Assembly (NCBI GenBank): GCA_033725935.1
Contig: MU867088.1
Span: 309,827-373,826, forward strand
DNA: 64,000 bases
From: Cladorrhinum sp. PSN259
Taxonomy: Eukaryota; Ascomycota; Sordariomycetes; Sordariales; Podosporaceae
Direction: 5' to 3'
Part shown: in pieces, positions 48,795 to 58,763 of the stretch
Layout: the number at the start of each line of letters is the position of its first letter
Numbering within the stretch: position 1 is the first letter of the stretch
The notes under the pieces: model-generated
What the model was told of the DNA's origin: nothing
The model's input: the letters and a program-made list of their open reading frames with translations, nothing else
The model's database searches: none
Position numbers and translations under genes: made by a program

Positions 48795-50067
48795 TTCAGC
48801 CTTATGCGTTTGAGATGCTTGCTTGCTGGCTGGTTGGGTATGACAAAGATAGAAGCAAATAGCCGCCCTCAATCACTTTAAACCAGGCTAAGAGTGGCAA
48901 GAAGACTTGTTTCAAAAATCAAAAAAAAAGAAAAAAGAGAAAAGGCTACCCAAGAAATTGCTTGAAGCGGGGGGAACGTAGGCAACGTGGGACCGTTAGG
49001 TGTGTGAGCGTAGTGTATGAAGGTGGTGGTAGTTCCTTTTTTTTTGAGTAACACACCTTTTGACGGGAGAGGTGGTGGGGGATAAAAATATCTTTCTGGG
49101 TTCCTGCAGGTAAGGGGAAGAGGGATGGAGGGGTAAAGGGAAGTAAGTGTGTGAAATTATTTCTACTCTCACGGCAAAGTAAGTGTCAGCGAGAGGCACA
49201 GGCTCTTTCGGCCAAAACGGCACGGAGTAAGCGGTTTTGGCGTTATCAATCTTCATACGCCATAGAACTTCCTTCCGTCTGCTGCGCCAGGCATCTGCCG
49301 GCGAACGATAGGTATCCTTCTCACCTTTCTTCTTCTTCTTTTCTTTTTCTTTCCTTTCTAATAGAGTCAGCAAGTCCAGGTGGGGTGGGTGGTATTTGCA
49401 GAAGGAGGGGACACCGTTGGATGCACGCCATTACGTATCACAGCATGGTTGTGTGCAGAGCACGAGAAGAACAAAGGATTGCTTCGTCTGACCTTTTCTT
49501 TTTGTATCTAATTCTTGTTCGCCCCCATGAAACATGTTTCCAATGGCAGCCACCACCGCCTTCCTCCAGGCCGATTGATGCCTCCAAGTTTCAAGTTCAT
49601 GTGGTTCATGTCTCTGCTACTGATTCCCCCCAAAAGTATAATAAACTGCCGATATGTTAGTGGAAATGCCTAGAAAATCTAAAGTGATAGGGACCATTCC
49701 CCTGGGTGCCGCGGCAGTCGTGGCATGGTGCAGAGCAGCGAACTGGACGGAGGAGGAGGGGCAATCGAGGGGTCTGGAGGGACCTAGTGAGGAATCGGCG
49801 GCTTTAGCGGGGTTCTGACGGGGATCGCTAGGTAGCTGCCCCCACCGCCCCATAGTACTAACTTACAGGGGGATTCGTCCCCGATTCCCCGGGGTCCTTC
49901 ACCTTTCACCATCTTCCGATGTGCTGAATTTTGATGTAGTTCAGGACTCTAGGACTTTCTCCGATTCATATTACCGATTAAATGCGAAATTATTAATCAA
50001 CACACCGCTTGCTTACACTTCCCTCCTTCTCCCGATTCCTTTTATCACCAATTCCCTCCAGTATAGA
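48722..50067. other. Intergenic region (1.3 kb) with GT repeat
   Basis: This is the upstream region of the second amidase, then the 3' flank of the secreted-protein gene. A (GT)16 tract lies at 48761-48793, 40 bases before the amidase start. No coding frame is supported. Confidence 0.5.
48761..48793. repeat. (GT)n microsatellite near the second amidase start
   Basis: About 16 perfect GT units immediately upstream of the minus-strand amidase ATG, probably inside its 5' untranslated region or core promoter. Confidence 0.93.
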
Positions 50068-51048
50068 TCAAGCACACCCAATCTCATGAAGCCCCCTCTT
50101 CGGAGAATCACCAAAATCAGTCTGATAGCTAATACCATCCCACCCAAACCACGCAGCCGTTCCATTCTGTGGGTAACAAACTGTCATCACGCTCCCATCC
50201 GTATCCGGTTTATATCCCCACGAGATCTTGAACCCCTTGCAGGCTTTCCCGAACCAGCTAATGTCGCTCTTGGAGCCGACAAGAGTAAACGAGCAGTGAG
50301 CCGTAAGGCCGTCGCTGTCCTTGATGACGAATTCCGTTTTTGTAATGTCCTTACTCTCGTCCTGGACTGTATTTGTATCACCAATAACATCAGTAAAACC
50401 AGCTTCATAAAACATTGAAGAGATATTCTTCTTACCCCTAGACAAATCCTTGATCTGCCACGTCTTCCCACTCTCCTCTTCTCCCTCTCCACGACGCTCT
50501 TTCAGTCCCATTCTTCTATCCTCAGTCTGTCTATCATGTTGCTCCTTATTCTCTCTTACCGGAGATCCCTCCCTATTCCTCTTCAGGCGCCTCCTCTGCG
50601 TCTTTCCCGCAGCACTCAAAACCTTGGCTCTCTTGGGGTGAGACTGCCCGTCCCCCAATTCTGCATCAGTATACCCAAAGAACGCATACTCTCCCTTTCT
50701 GTTGTCCACAACAACCAGAGTCCAGAACTTCTGCTGAGAGTTGTACCCCCCGTTGACTTTGAGCCTGTCCACGCCCAAACAAGAGACATCGCCGAATTCT
50801 GTTTGGTCTGCACGGGTCGATGATAATGATGATGAAAAAGAAGAAGCAGAAATATTAAAGATGCAAGTGATGATGTCGTTCTCCGAGTGAGGGTCGTCCA
50901 TATCTGGGTTTTGGTTGAGGTCGAGCATGTAGAGACAAGATGAGTCGTCGGGCGTGCAGGTGCGGGCGATGTCGTAGATTGTCCAGACCGAGGTTGCGAG
51001 GGTCGGGAGAGCGTAGTAGAGGACGGGGAGGAGGTAGAAGAGGAACAT
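50068..51048 (-). CDS. Secreted protein of unknown function with basic insert
   Basis: One exon of 326 residues from the ATG at 51048; a longer frame begins only with TTG. A signal peptide of about 18 residues (MFLFYLLPVLYYALPTLA) is followed by a cysteine-containing outer domain (TCTPDDSSCLYML, TCIFNIS, VSCLGVDRL). Residues about 140-200 are a lysine/arginine/glutamate-rich stretch with KR and RRR sites that Kex2-type proteases cleave. A second globular part carries AHCSFTLVGSK, ACKGFKISWGY and VCYPQNGTAAWFGW. I do not recognise the family. The basic stretch contains GTAAGA, so an unrecognised intron there is possible. Confidence 0.7.
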   Translation of the reverse strand: MFLFYLLPVLYYALPTLATSVWTIYDIARTCTPDDSSCLYMLDLNQNPDMDDPHSENDIITCIFNISASSFSSSLSSTRADQTEFGDVSCLGVDRLKVNGGYNSQQKFWTLVVVDNRKGEYAFFGYTDAELGDGQSHPKRAKVLSAAGKTQRRRLKRNREGSPVRENKEQHDRQTEDRRMGLKERRGEGEEESGKTWQIKDLSRGKKNISSMFYEAGFTDVIGDTNTVQDESKDITKTEFVIKDSDGLTAHCSFTLVGSKSDISWFGKACKGFKISWGYKPDTDGSVMTVCYPQNGTAAWFGWDGISYQTDFGDSPKRGLHEIGCA

Positions 51049-54000
51049 TGTGGTGGTGATATGTGGATTATTATGCAAGACGGTTATTGTGACAGAGAAG
51101 TCTGAGTGCCTCGAATTCTTGAAAAGGAGGAAGAAAGTCTGAGGCTCGATCAGGCTTCGAGATCGATCCTCTTATACTTTATCCTCCTCGTGAACCGGAG
51201 TCGGCATGATACTGAACAGGGAAACCGGAAGGGTGAAAGGTCTGATCATTTGGACGCCTTCCCCGACCTTGCTTCACCCTCGCCGCCGAGCCCATCATTC
51301 TCGTATCGAATGTCGGAACGGGTGCAACGGTCGCGAGATGAAGCAAACAAGAAGCTAATAGATTGCTTCTATCCTTGGCATCGCTGTAGGTATCCAGGAT
51401 CCCCCTTGTGGTATGATGTGCAAGTATTTTTCTTGTTGATGAAGAGATGGGCTCGGCCGTGAGTGCTCTTGTCGACACATCCTGTCAAACTGCTGGTAAC
51501 CGAAGCAGATGTCTCGGATAGAGTTGCTTTCAAAGAGGTACGCAAACGGTGGGCGATGGCCCCACGGTCATATTAGGTTTTCCTTGGTGTTTGGAATCAC
51601 AAATTTGTTGATCTCTGTGTTGGGCACCATCAGTCTCGTCTTAGACGAGATGGATCAGGATCCGTGACTGTCAGGTTGCAAATATTACATTACCCATTAC
51701 CCATTCCCCAATGTTTTCCACCAGTTTTCTTTTGACCATTACCAGCAATCTGGCAATGGTAAACGGATATATGCCATCTTAGTCATGTAGCACAAATATC
51801 ATGCTGTGAGCCTCTCTCGGAGTCAAATCTGTTCCATGTAATTGCCCGTACTTTAGAAGAACCTTTTGATTGAATCTCGGAATCGGAGGACAATATCTCG
51901 AACTTTTCGCAAAGTTCCGAGTGCCTGAATCAAGACAATGGGTGAAATCTTGCCGAAGGTCCTTGATCGGGCGATCTATGGATCGGTTACAGATTGTCTT
52001 GAATTCTCGGCGCCGGTAAGTCTTGTGGTATGTTCCTCACATTTTGTTTGAGAAGTACTGCTAGCCTCATGTATTGGAATTGTGCATGCTGTAGCTGTGG
52101 GTCGGCCACCATGACGCTGAACAGTCATCTGAATTACGAGATGCTGGTGGCTTCCTGTTGCCTTGAATAGAGGTGTGATGTGGGCAGCTTGCATTTCTGA
52201 GAAATGTGACGTCGATAACACCGGTTTGTTCATTTAGACGAGGCTCACTAGAACTGCAGGTCGCACAGCAGCAGTTCAAGTCTAGGTAGAAAGCCTTGCG
52301 AAACTTGAAAGATATCCCGGACCTTGTTGTGTCAATCTGAAGCGGATTTACCTGCAGCTAAGCCCGGCTAGTATTCGGGAGCCGGAAAGCAATGTCCTAG
52401 ACAATTTCAAACCGTATTCGGGAAGAGAAAGGCCTTGAGACAGAAAAGAAAAGGAAAAGGAAAAGAAGGCGAAAGAAAGCGAGGAGGCTGCTATCAGCCT
52501 CGTGAAAGGGGTATGGTCAACATAGTAGGTTGAGAGGCCCTTGAAGCCGATAGGCCTCTTGGATCAGATAACGACTTTCAACGCCAAATGAGAAGCTTGA
52601 AATGTAGCAGTCTTTCGGGACTGATGCTTAACCGAAACACTGAGGCTCTCTGCTGGTCTTGATATGCCTTCTAGTGGTACTAGGCCCGGAGACGTTGGGG
52701 CGAATCTATATGAAACTGGGAGGGACTGCTCAAGGTAGATCTTATCCGCCCGCAAATGTACCGCGTTCACAAGCAGTTCGTTGTCTAAAAAATAGCAAGA
52801 GCATGTCGACTCTGTCTTGTCCATCCCAGTGCGCAAAGACAATACAACTGCCCCGACAACCAGGCATTTGGGGGCCAACGGCTTTCCAGGTTCTTCGTGC
52901 TACTGAGAAATCTCGAAACAACGCCCAGTTGGAATCCAAGGAAACATTCGGGTTGGTATCTAGTGTGAGCTCCAGGTCGAAGCCGACAACTGAGGCTGAA
53001 GCCGGGAGGGGAGGACCGGACTGAGGTGGCCACTTTGTCGCAGGCTCATGGGATGTGCCTTAGGAAGGACCTTGTTTTTTTTCGGCAATTCCGCTCCGTG
53101 CAGATGCCTCGATTGAGGAAAGCACAAACCCGGCGCAGTGGTTCCAAGCGCTGGGCGTGACCCTACCTGCATGAATTCGCTTGGTAATTCTGCATCCGAA
53201 CTGCGTAGCAAGCTTGAATCCGAAGATGATGGTGGACTGGTCGATCCGTGTTCTCATCATGGAAAGCAGAACTCAGCTCATGACAGAGGTGAATACGGTG
53301 CAGTCACAAGACAGGCGCGCGCCCTTGAGGTTGTCGTCGGCTCAAAAACCTGTAGATAAGTGTCTCACATCTCATCGAGCGCTGATCAGCTGCTCATATT
53401 CGGCAGATGCGGGCTTTTCTTCCCTCTTCTTTCCCTTGGGGAAAGGATGTCAGGATCTTCACAAAGTAGTGGTGATATCGATCCCACGTCATTTGCTGTT
53501 TTGATGCCGTTGGTTCTGTTGCAGATGGAAGCGAAGATTGAATGGCTTGCCAAGTTACACCAAGCTCATCAAGATGCGGGAGCGAACGCACAGGCTGAGA
53601 AATGGCCCCCACCTGATTTTTGGGTTTGAACGGTGCGTGCGCGATAAGCTTTGGCGAGTGGATGAACGATCGACCACCGTCAACCATTTCTCAAGTTTCC
53701 TTCATATCATTGACCTAACTGTTGAGAGAGAGCCTTGCGCAGCAATTTTGCCTCTTTCATGCTTTCCAAAACGCCGGAAACCAATCAGAGAAAACGGCAT
53801 AGGATGTTACCTGATTCCTTCCTCCTCTGGTTCGCTAGGTCCCGTGGTCCAATTGGTTACCGTTGCCAATTCTTTTCGGTCTTTGGTCCTTCAGCCTGGT
53901 CAGGAAATCTTCCGGTAGATCTCTTCCTGACCTCGAGATTGGTTTCGCTTCATTGACCAGTCATACTGCGCCGGGACTATCCGTCTTGCTCCTCAGCAGC

Positions 54001-54801
54001 GGTTAAGCGCCCGTGAAACGAAACCACCGCACGCTGCCATTGGCTAGGCCGTTGCGAGCTGACATCTCTTGTCAAATGCTTGGCCTTCGTCTCCCCTCCC
54101 AAATCTGCCCCGTCCGTCTTTTGAGCCGTGATTGGGCTGCAGGTGACCATCCACGCCCTCCACACACTCCAAGGACCCCAGGCTCACCAAGCCCCACCTG
54201 CAAGGACGCCCGACTCGACGGCATTCCCTCCCGCTCAAGGCTGCCGATGGCCCAGTGTGGATTCCGGGCCGGTTCTTGACCCAGTTTAGCTTCACCAAGA
54301 AGAACTATGGCCAAGTCGACGTGATGGTAAGTAATTTACTATCACTTGTGAAGCGTGCATGGTGTGTCTTACAGCAAGGCAAGATCTACGTGATCTTGCC
54401 TGTTGTTCATCCGTTAAGAGAGTCTTTTCAACCCTGGTGCTTCTGTTCGAGCTTGACAGCACCAAATTGGGGGCCGTATTAAACCAAGCTGTGTGATCAC
54501 TGTGCAACGTGCAAGCAGTCAACAACCGGTGGCGAGCAGAGAGAACCAACTGCATACACACACTGTACGCTGTCTCCCCCACACACGATTGTTCCGATAT
54601 CCTTGTTCATCAAAGCCTGGTGGCTGCCTTTCTTTTCGTTCCCCTCCCCTGTGCCACATTCTTAGCGTAAGTGTATGTATTTGAGAAAAACGCCCCCGGT
54701 TCCTTCCCTTTCATATCACACTTGTTATCCCGTATGTTTCTCTCCCGGCTGGAGGATCGTGAAGTTTGGCGCCCCCGTTGAAGGTTGAGAGTTCTGCAAA
54801 G
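51049..54801. other. Longest gene-free interval (3.75 kb)
   Basis: I find no supported gene. Open frames are below 130 residues, overlap in several phases and show no domain words, and no tRNA, terminal inverted repeat or target-site duplication is seen. A purine-rich stretch (GGAAAAGGAAAAG) lies near 52440-52480. The last part must hold the promoter of the membrane protein that starts at 54802; a GTAAGT at 54666 could be the donor of a 5' untranslated intron. Confidence 0.5.
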
Positions 54802-56121
54802 ATGCCTTCACACATCCTTCACAGACGGGATGGCGAGTCCAGTTCGAAGCTTTCCCCGGGTGCAATAGCCGGCATAGCATGCGGCGCTGGTGCCCTGTTC
54901 CTGGCCGCTGGACTCTTGTTCTTCATCTACTGGAGACGAGATCGCCAGTTCGACCGGGAAGAGGATTATTACCAAACCCGCCACGGTCTTGACGATAGGG
55001 TTCGTCGACCCAGTGCCGGCATGATGCCAAACGCTGTCTCCTACACAATGGACTACAAGATGGACTCCCACCAAAAAGAATACGACGGCTCGTCCTACAC
55101 GTATTCACCGGACAAGCCAACATATCCGTTCTCACCCTTGAGCGTCAGTGACGGAGGAGCAGGAGCTTCAAGCGCCATGCCGACTCATCCAGCTTACATC
55201 CCGCGAGCTTTTGTAAGGGGCGCACCGTCCAGCAATCACTCTAGGACGAATTCGGCATCAACACATCAACATCTAGCCAACACCATCTCATCCTCATCGC
55301 CGCCTCTCCACGGCAGCGTGAGCAATAACCAAGCTGAAAACCCAAACGACATGCTAGTCCAAGCATACCTGGACACAGCATCAGGAGAGCGAGTCGCCAG
55401 CGCAGTCCTCCTAGCAGCATCTTCGCCACCCTCTCACTCATCCCCTTTCCCACCACAACAAGGAACACTCCCTGGAATCTCAACGGGACCCTCCCTGGTC
55501 CCTCTTCAGAAACCCCGTCCAGCAGCCTTCAACCTCCAGCCAGCACAAGCCATCCCTCTCCCGGCCCAGAAACAGCAACCACAATCCTCACCAGGCTACT
55601 CCTCTTCCTCGTCGAATCAAAACAACAGCAACACAATAACAACAACATCAGGCCGCAAACCCCGAAAATACGTCCCGCCCCGTCTGAACCTATCCGGCGG
55701 TCCGGCAACCTCTCACGCAGCAAAACCAATCAAGGGAAAAGAAAACGCCACAATCTCCGGTCCTTTGGCTTTTCCAGAGCACTATCGTGGTCCACATCAT
55801 CATCGTCATCATCATCGGAAAACAACGAAGAATGAACGAAGAAGAACACTCTTTGCCGAGGACGACGACGAGTTCTCAGAGAGTGATGATGGTGATGATG
55901 ATAATGGGGTTCCATACGACGACGATCAGCAGATCATCAGCGACTCGGAGGATGATAGCTACTACGACGAGAGGGCTAATAAGCGGCGGCAGCAGCAAGA
56001 GGAGAGGGAGAAGGCTGCTGCCGCCGCTGCTGCTGCTAAAAAGGAGCAGAGTCAGACTCAAAAGAGGGGGAATAGACATTACGCCGAGGTTGAGATTGGG
56101 AGGGGGAGTGATATTTGGTAG
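54802..56121 (+). CDS. Single-pass membrane protein with short outer segment
   Basis: One exon, 439 residues from the ATG at 54802; the frame is open upstream to a TGA at 54760 but without an ATG. A short outer segment (HILHRRDGESSSKLSPGA) leads into a transmembrane helix at about 23-46 (AIAGIACGAGALFLAAGLLF). WRRDRQFDREEDYY and a disordered tail follow, with PPSHSS, QQ and polyalanine tracts and acidic, histidine-rich clusters. Topology matches the cytoplasmic half of fungal surface proteins, including those at 35.0 and 43.6 kb, but the cysteine-rich outer domain is absent. Either it is a genuinely short form or an upstream exon was missed. Function is not known. Confidence 0.75.
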   Translation: MPSHILHRRDGESSSKLSPGAIAGIACGAGALFLAAGLLFFIYWRRDRQFDREEDYYQTRHGLDDRVRRPSAGMMPNAVSYTMDYKMDSHQKEYDGSSYTYSPDKPTYPFSPLSVSDGGAGASSAMPTHPAYIPRAFVRGAPSSNHSRTNSASTHQHLANTISSSSPPLHGSVSNNQAENPNDMLVQAYLDTASGERVASAVLLAASSPPSHSSPFPPQQGTLPGISTGPSLVPLQKPRPAAFNLQPAQAIPLPAQKQQPQSSPGYSSSSSNQNNSNTITTTSGRKPRKYVPPRLNLSGGPATSHAAKPIKGKENATISGPLAFPEHYRGPHHHRHHHRKTTKNERRRTLFAEDDDEFSESDDGDDDNGVPYDDDQQIISDSEDDSYYDERANKRRQQQEEREKAAAAAAAAKKEQSQTQKRGNRHYAEVEIGRGSDIW

Positions 56122-56857
56122 TTTATCCACACCAAGCGGGTTTATTTTTTTTATTTTTTTTATTTTTTTATTTATAAATGTTATCAAACATTACTGTATC
56201 CTATTGTGGGTTCAAAGGATAGGGAAAGGGAAAGGGAAAGGGAAAGGGAAAGGGAAAGGGAAAGGGAAAGGGAAAGGGAAAGGGAAAGGGAAAGGGAAAG
56301 GGAAAGGGAAAGGGAAAGGAACTTGGGTCTCGGCTTCAATGGGAATAGGAACGGCGGGGCGGCGTTTTCATGTTTTTGGTTTAAAATATAACCTTTATGA
56401 ATTCAGGGAGTATCTAACCGGGTTTAGGAAAGGGGGAACCTCTGGGGGCTGGTTCTTTGGAGTTTTCTCTTCTTCTTCTCAAAACCAAACGGGATTTAAA
56501 ATGGTGCTTTTGCCCAAGGTACTGGAGGATTCTTTTTTAAACACTGACAATCATTTTAAGATACCTTTATTACTATTTTTACAACACAATACTACTTTAT
56601 TGAACAATTTACCATACTGTTTGATTGAGTCCAAGGCTGAGGCATCATCGGGCTTGTAGTATGGCACGTATGTGGTTTTTTTGGCTTGTACTGATGTTGC
56701 TACCTTCTGCTGGTTTCTTCTCACTTATCACTTGTTAAGCACAAACAAACACAACACGCTTGAAAAATAGTACCCTCTTCATCAAATATTTTGATACAAC
56801 GCTAATATAGCTCAGTTATTACAGGTGTGTACATATGTAAATAATGCCCATATCTCC
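56122..56857. other. 3'-to-3' intergenic region with hexanucleotide array
   Basis: This lies between the convergent ends of the membrane-protein and Derlin genes. It carries T-rich runs and a GGGAAA array; no gene is seen. Confidence 0.5.
56221..56320. repeat. (GGGAAA)n hexanucleotide array
   Basis: About 16.5 uninterrupted GGGAAA units, a pure purine strand, starting about 100 bases after the membrane-protein stop codon. Confidence 0.97.
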
Positions 56858-57980
56858 TTACTCACCCCCAAGACGCCGTCCGGAACCCCTCGTCTTCCAC
56901 GCATCAGGAAGCGGTCCTTCACCCGCCGAAGCTCCAGTCGTCCTGCCGGAAGGTGCCCGATTGCTGTGAATAGCCGTGCCATAATCCCTCTCAACGACTC
57001 TAGGCGTGCCGATAAGCCTCGACATGAATGCCGGGGTAGGAATCCAGTTGCTGCCGCCACCAAACTGGGGCCACAGACGCGTGAGGAAATCATGCAAATG
57101 AGCCGCAAAAAGACCAGTCAATTGCAGAGGGAGACTCGATGGAGACAGGATGAGCGAGAACAACAACATGCAATACGGAACCAGTTGCGCAGGAACGGTG
57201 AAGAAGAAGAAATTGGCCTTTTGACCGCGCTGATCCTGTGTCGCCGTGTAGCAGAGAGCCATTATGAGCCCGCTTAGGAACGCAATCGGCCTAAAGAGAG
57301 GATACCCGAGCAGCTATTTTTACGATGACGTTAGCATTCAGTTGTTTTCTATCGACTGAATCTCCCCCGAAACAAGATAATTCCCGAGGATGAAAAAATG
57401 TAGGGCGCTATAAAAACCACTCGAGCAAATAGAGAAAGTCGCACGAGCCATCCAAAGCAATCCCACCATGCCCGCACCGCGAACTGACCCGTAAAGCGAA
57501 AGAGGGCCAGTCGAAGTACGAGGGTACTCTTCCTCGATTCCAGGAACCGCTTTAGTTGAGATGTATAGCACTAAGCGGGCAGATATTTCGAGGTGTTTTT
57601 GTATGTGCATATGTAATGTGCTGTGAGGATAGAAAAGAGAAGAGACCTACCACGATGATGCTGCAGACGAATGTCAAATACCAGAGAAAGTCCTCCTTTC
57701 TTGGAAATTTGGGATTCGCTGTCTCCAACATGCTCGCGTACTGATAAACAAAGTACGGATCCATGATCATTCCTAGGCCTGGACTCGTCAAGAGGAAGGC
57801 CGTAAGGAACCGCCATATATGAGGCGGCATCTGGAAGATGAAGTAGCTGTCAAAGTACAGCCATTGAAATGGAATGATGCCCGTGTATGTCAGAATTGAC
57901 AAAATGCCGGCGCTGAACGATAATGTTCGAGCAATTGGTGGCAGTTGCCAAAAGGCATCCACGAGGTCGGAGGTCGACAT
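56858..57980 (-). CDS. DER1: Derlin (Der1-like ERAD protein)
   Basis: Derlins are rhomboid-fold ER membrane proteins that move misfolded proteins out of the ER for degradation. Exon 57980-57651 (110 codons) joins exon 57313-56858 across a 337-base intron (donor GTAGGT, GCTAAC branch point, acceptor AATAG). The junction falls at VCSIIV-LLGYPLF and yields 261 residues. Family features are WQLPPIARTL at the N-terminus, PPHIWRFLTAFLLTSPGLGM with the WR motif, DPYFVYQYASMLE and ALCYTATQDQRGQKANFFF. The C-terminal LTGLFAAHLHDFLTRLWPQF segment is also present, followed by a basic, glycine-rich tail. About six membrane helices are expected. The intron is four to six times longer than others here. The divergent promoter is shared with ArgJ. 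Confidence 0.88.
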
Positions 57981-58763
57981 TGTAGTGTGGTGATTGGTGG
58001 CTGGTGGTGTTGAGGAATGAGAGTGAGATGATGAAAGAAAAAGAAAACTGAAGCGACTGGCTGTTTGTTGTTGCTTGGAGAACTTCCAGATAGCAGCAAA
58101 CTTAAAACATGACAAAGGTGAAATGTGGGGGAAGGTGTGGTTGGTGGTTGGGGAAGGGAATTTGGGGGAAGGTCCAGGCAGCTGGACCAAAATGGATGAT
58201 GCGGCTCCAAAGAAACACCAAAAGTGATTCGTGTTCTTTTGGAGCTTGTCGAAGGAATGGAAGAAGAGGGAAAGTTGCACCAAATTGAAGAGCTTTTATG
58301 GATGTCATTGGTGCCTGTGGGGTAATGGAAGCTGGGGCCACAGGCCGGCCCGGCTAGGCATCCGTTGGGTCTAGAGTTTTTTAGCCCTGGTGGGGGTGGA
58401 TTGGACGATTGGATGATTTTATCGATAAGATGTCCCAAAGAGGAGTCAGATGCAGATCATGCTCCTCAAAGACAGAAGGGCAAGACAGAAATGGTTCTCC
58501 CAATTCAAGAAAGATCTTGCAAAATATAATGTATTACATATGACCCCAAACGAAGTGATCTTGCTACTCTCTTTCCTCTCGTGCGTTCTGCTGTTTTGGT
58601 TTCTTGATCTGCGTCTTTCGTACCTGGCCGAGCTCCGGTACCGCGCGAGCGTTTCTCCAGAAACCGGCAGTGGACTTTTTCAGTGAGTGTGACTCTTAGC
58701 CACAAAGACGACAGACATCCTGTTCCCAGTGCGATATCGCCATATCCATATGCAGGAGCAGTC
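57981..58763. promoter_or_regulatory. Divergent promoter region, Derlin / ArgJ
   Basis: Derlin is transcribed leftwards and ArgJ rightwards from this 0.78-kb interval. TGACTC occurs on the plus strand at 58690-58695 and on the minus strand at 58444-58449. These are six of the seven bases of the fungal general amino acid control site (TGASTCA, bound by Gcn4/Cpc-1), which would suit an arginine gene. They are short matches and may be chance. Confidence 0.45.

Noticed and set aside
52564..52878. A 104-residue minus-strand frame (LLVNAVHLRADKIYLEQSLP)
   Set aside because: Its composition is reasonable but no family is recognised and no adjoining exon can be proposed; it is kept only as a possible fragment.
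54239..54480. A possible two-exon small gene (VWIPGRFLTQFSFTKKNYGQ, then a GTAAGT donor and TTACAG acceptor)
   Set aside because: The splice signals look good but the peptide has no known relative and no ATG in the right place. It may be a 5' leader or chance.
57338..57610. An open frame inside the Derlin intron as an extra exon
   Set aside because: Direct splicing of 57651 to 57313 is in phase and gives exactly the expected Derlin sequence. Adding this frame would insert unrelated residues between two conserved helices.
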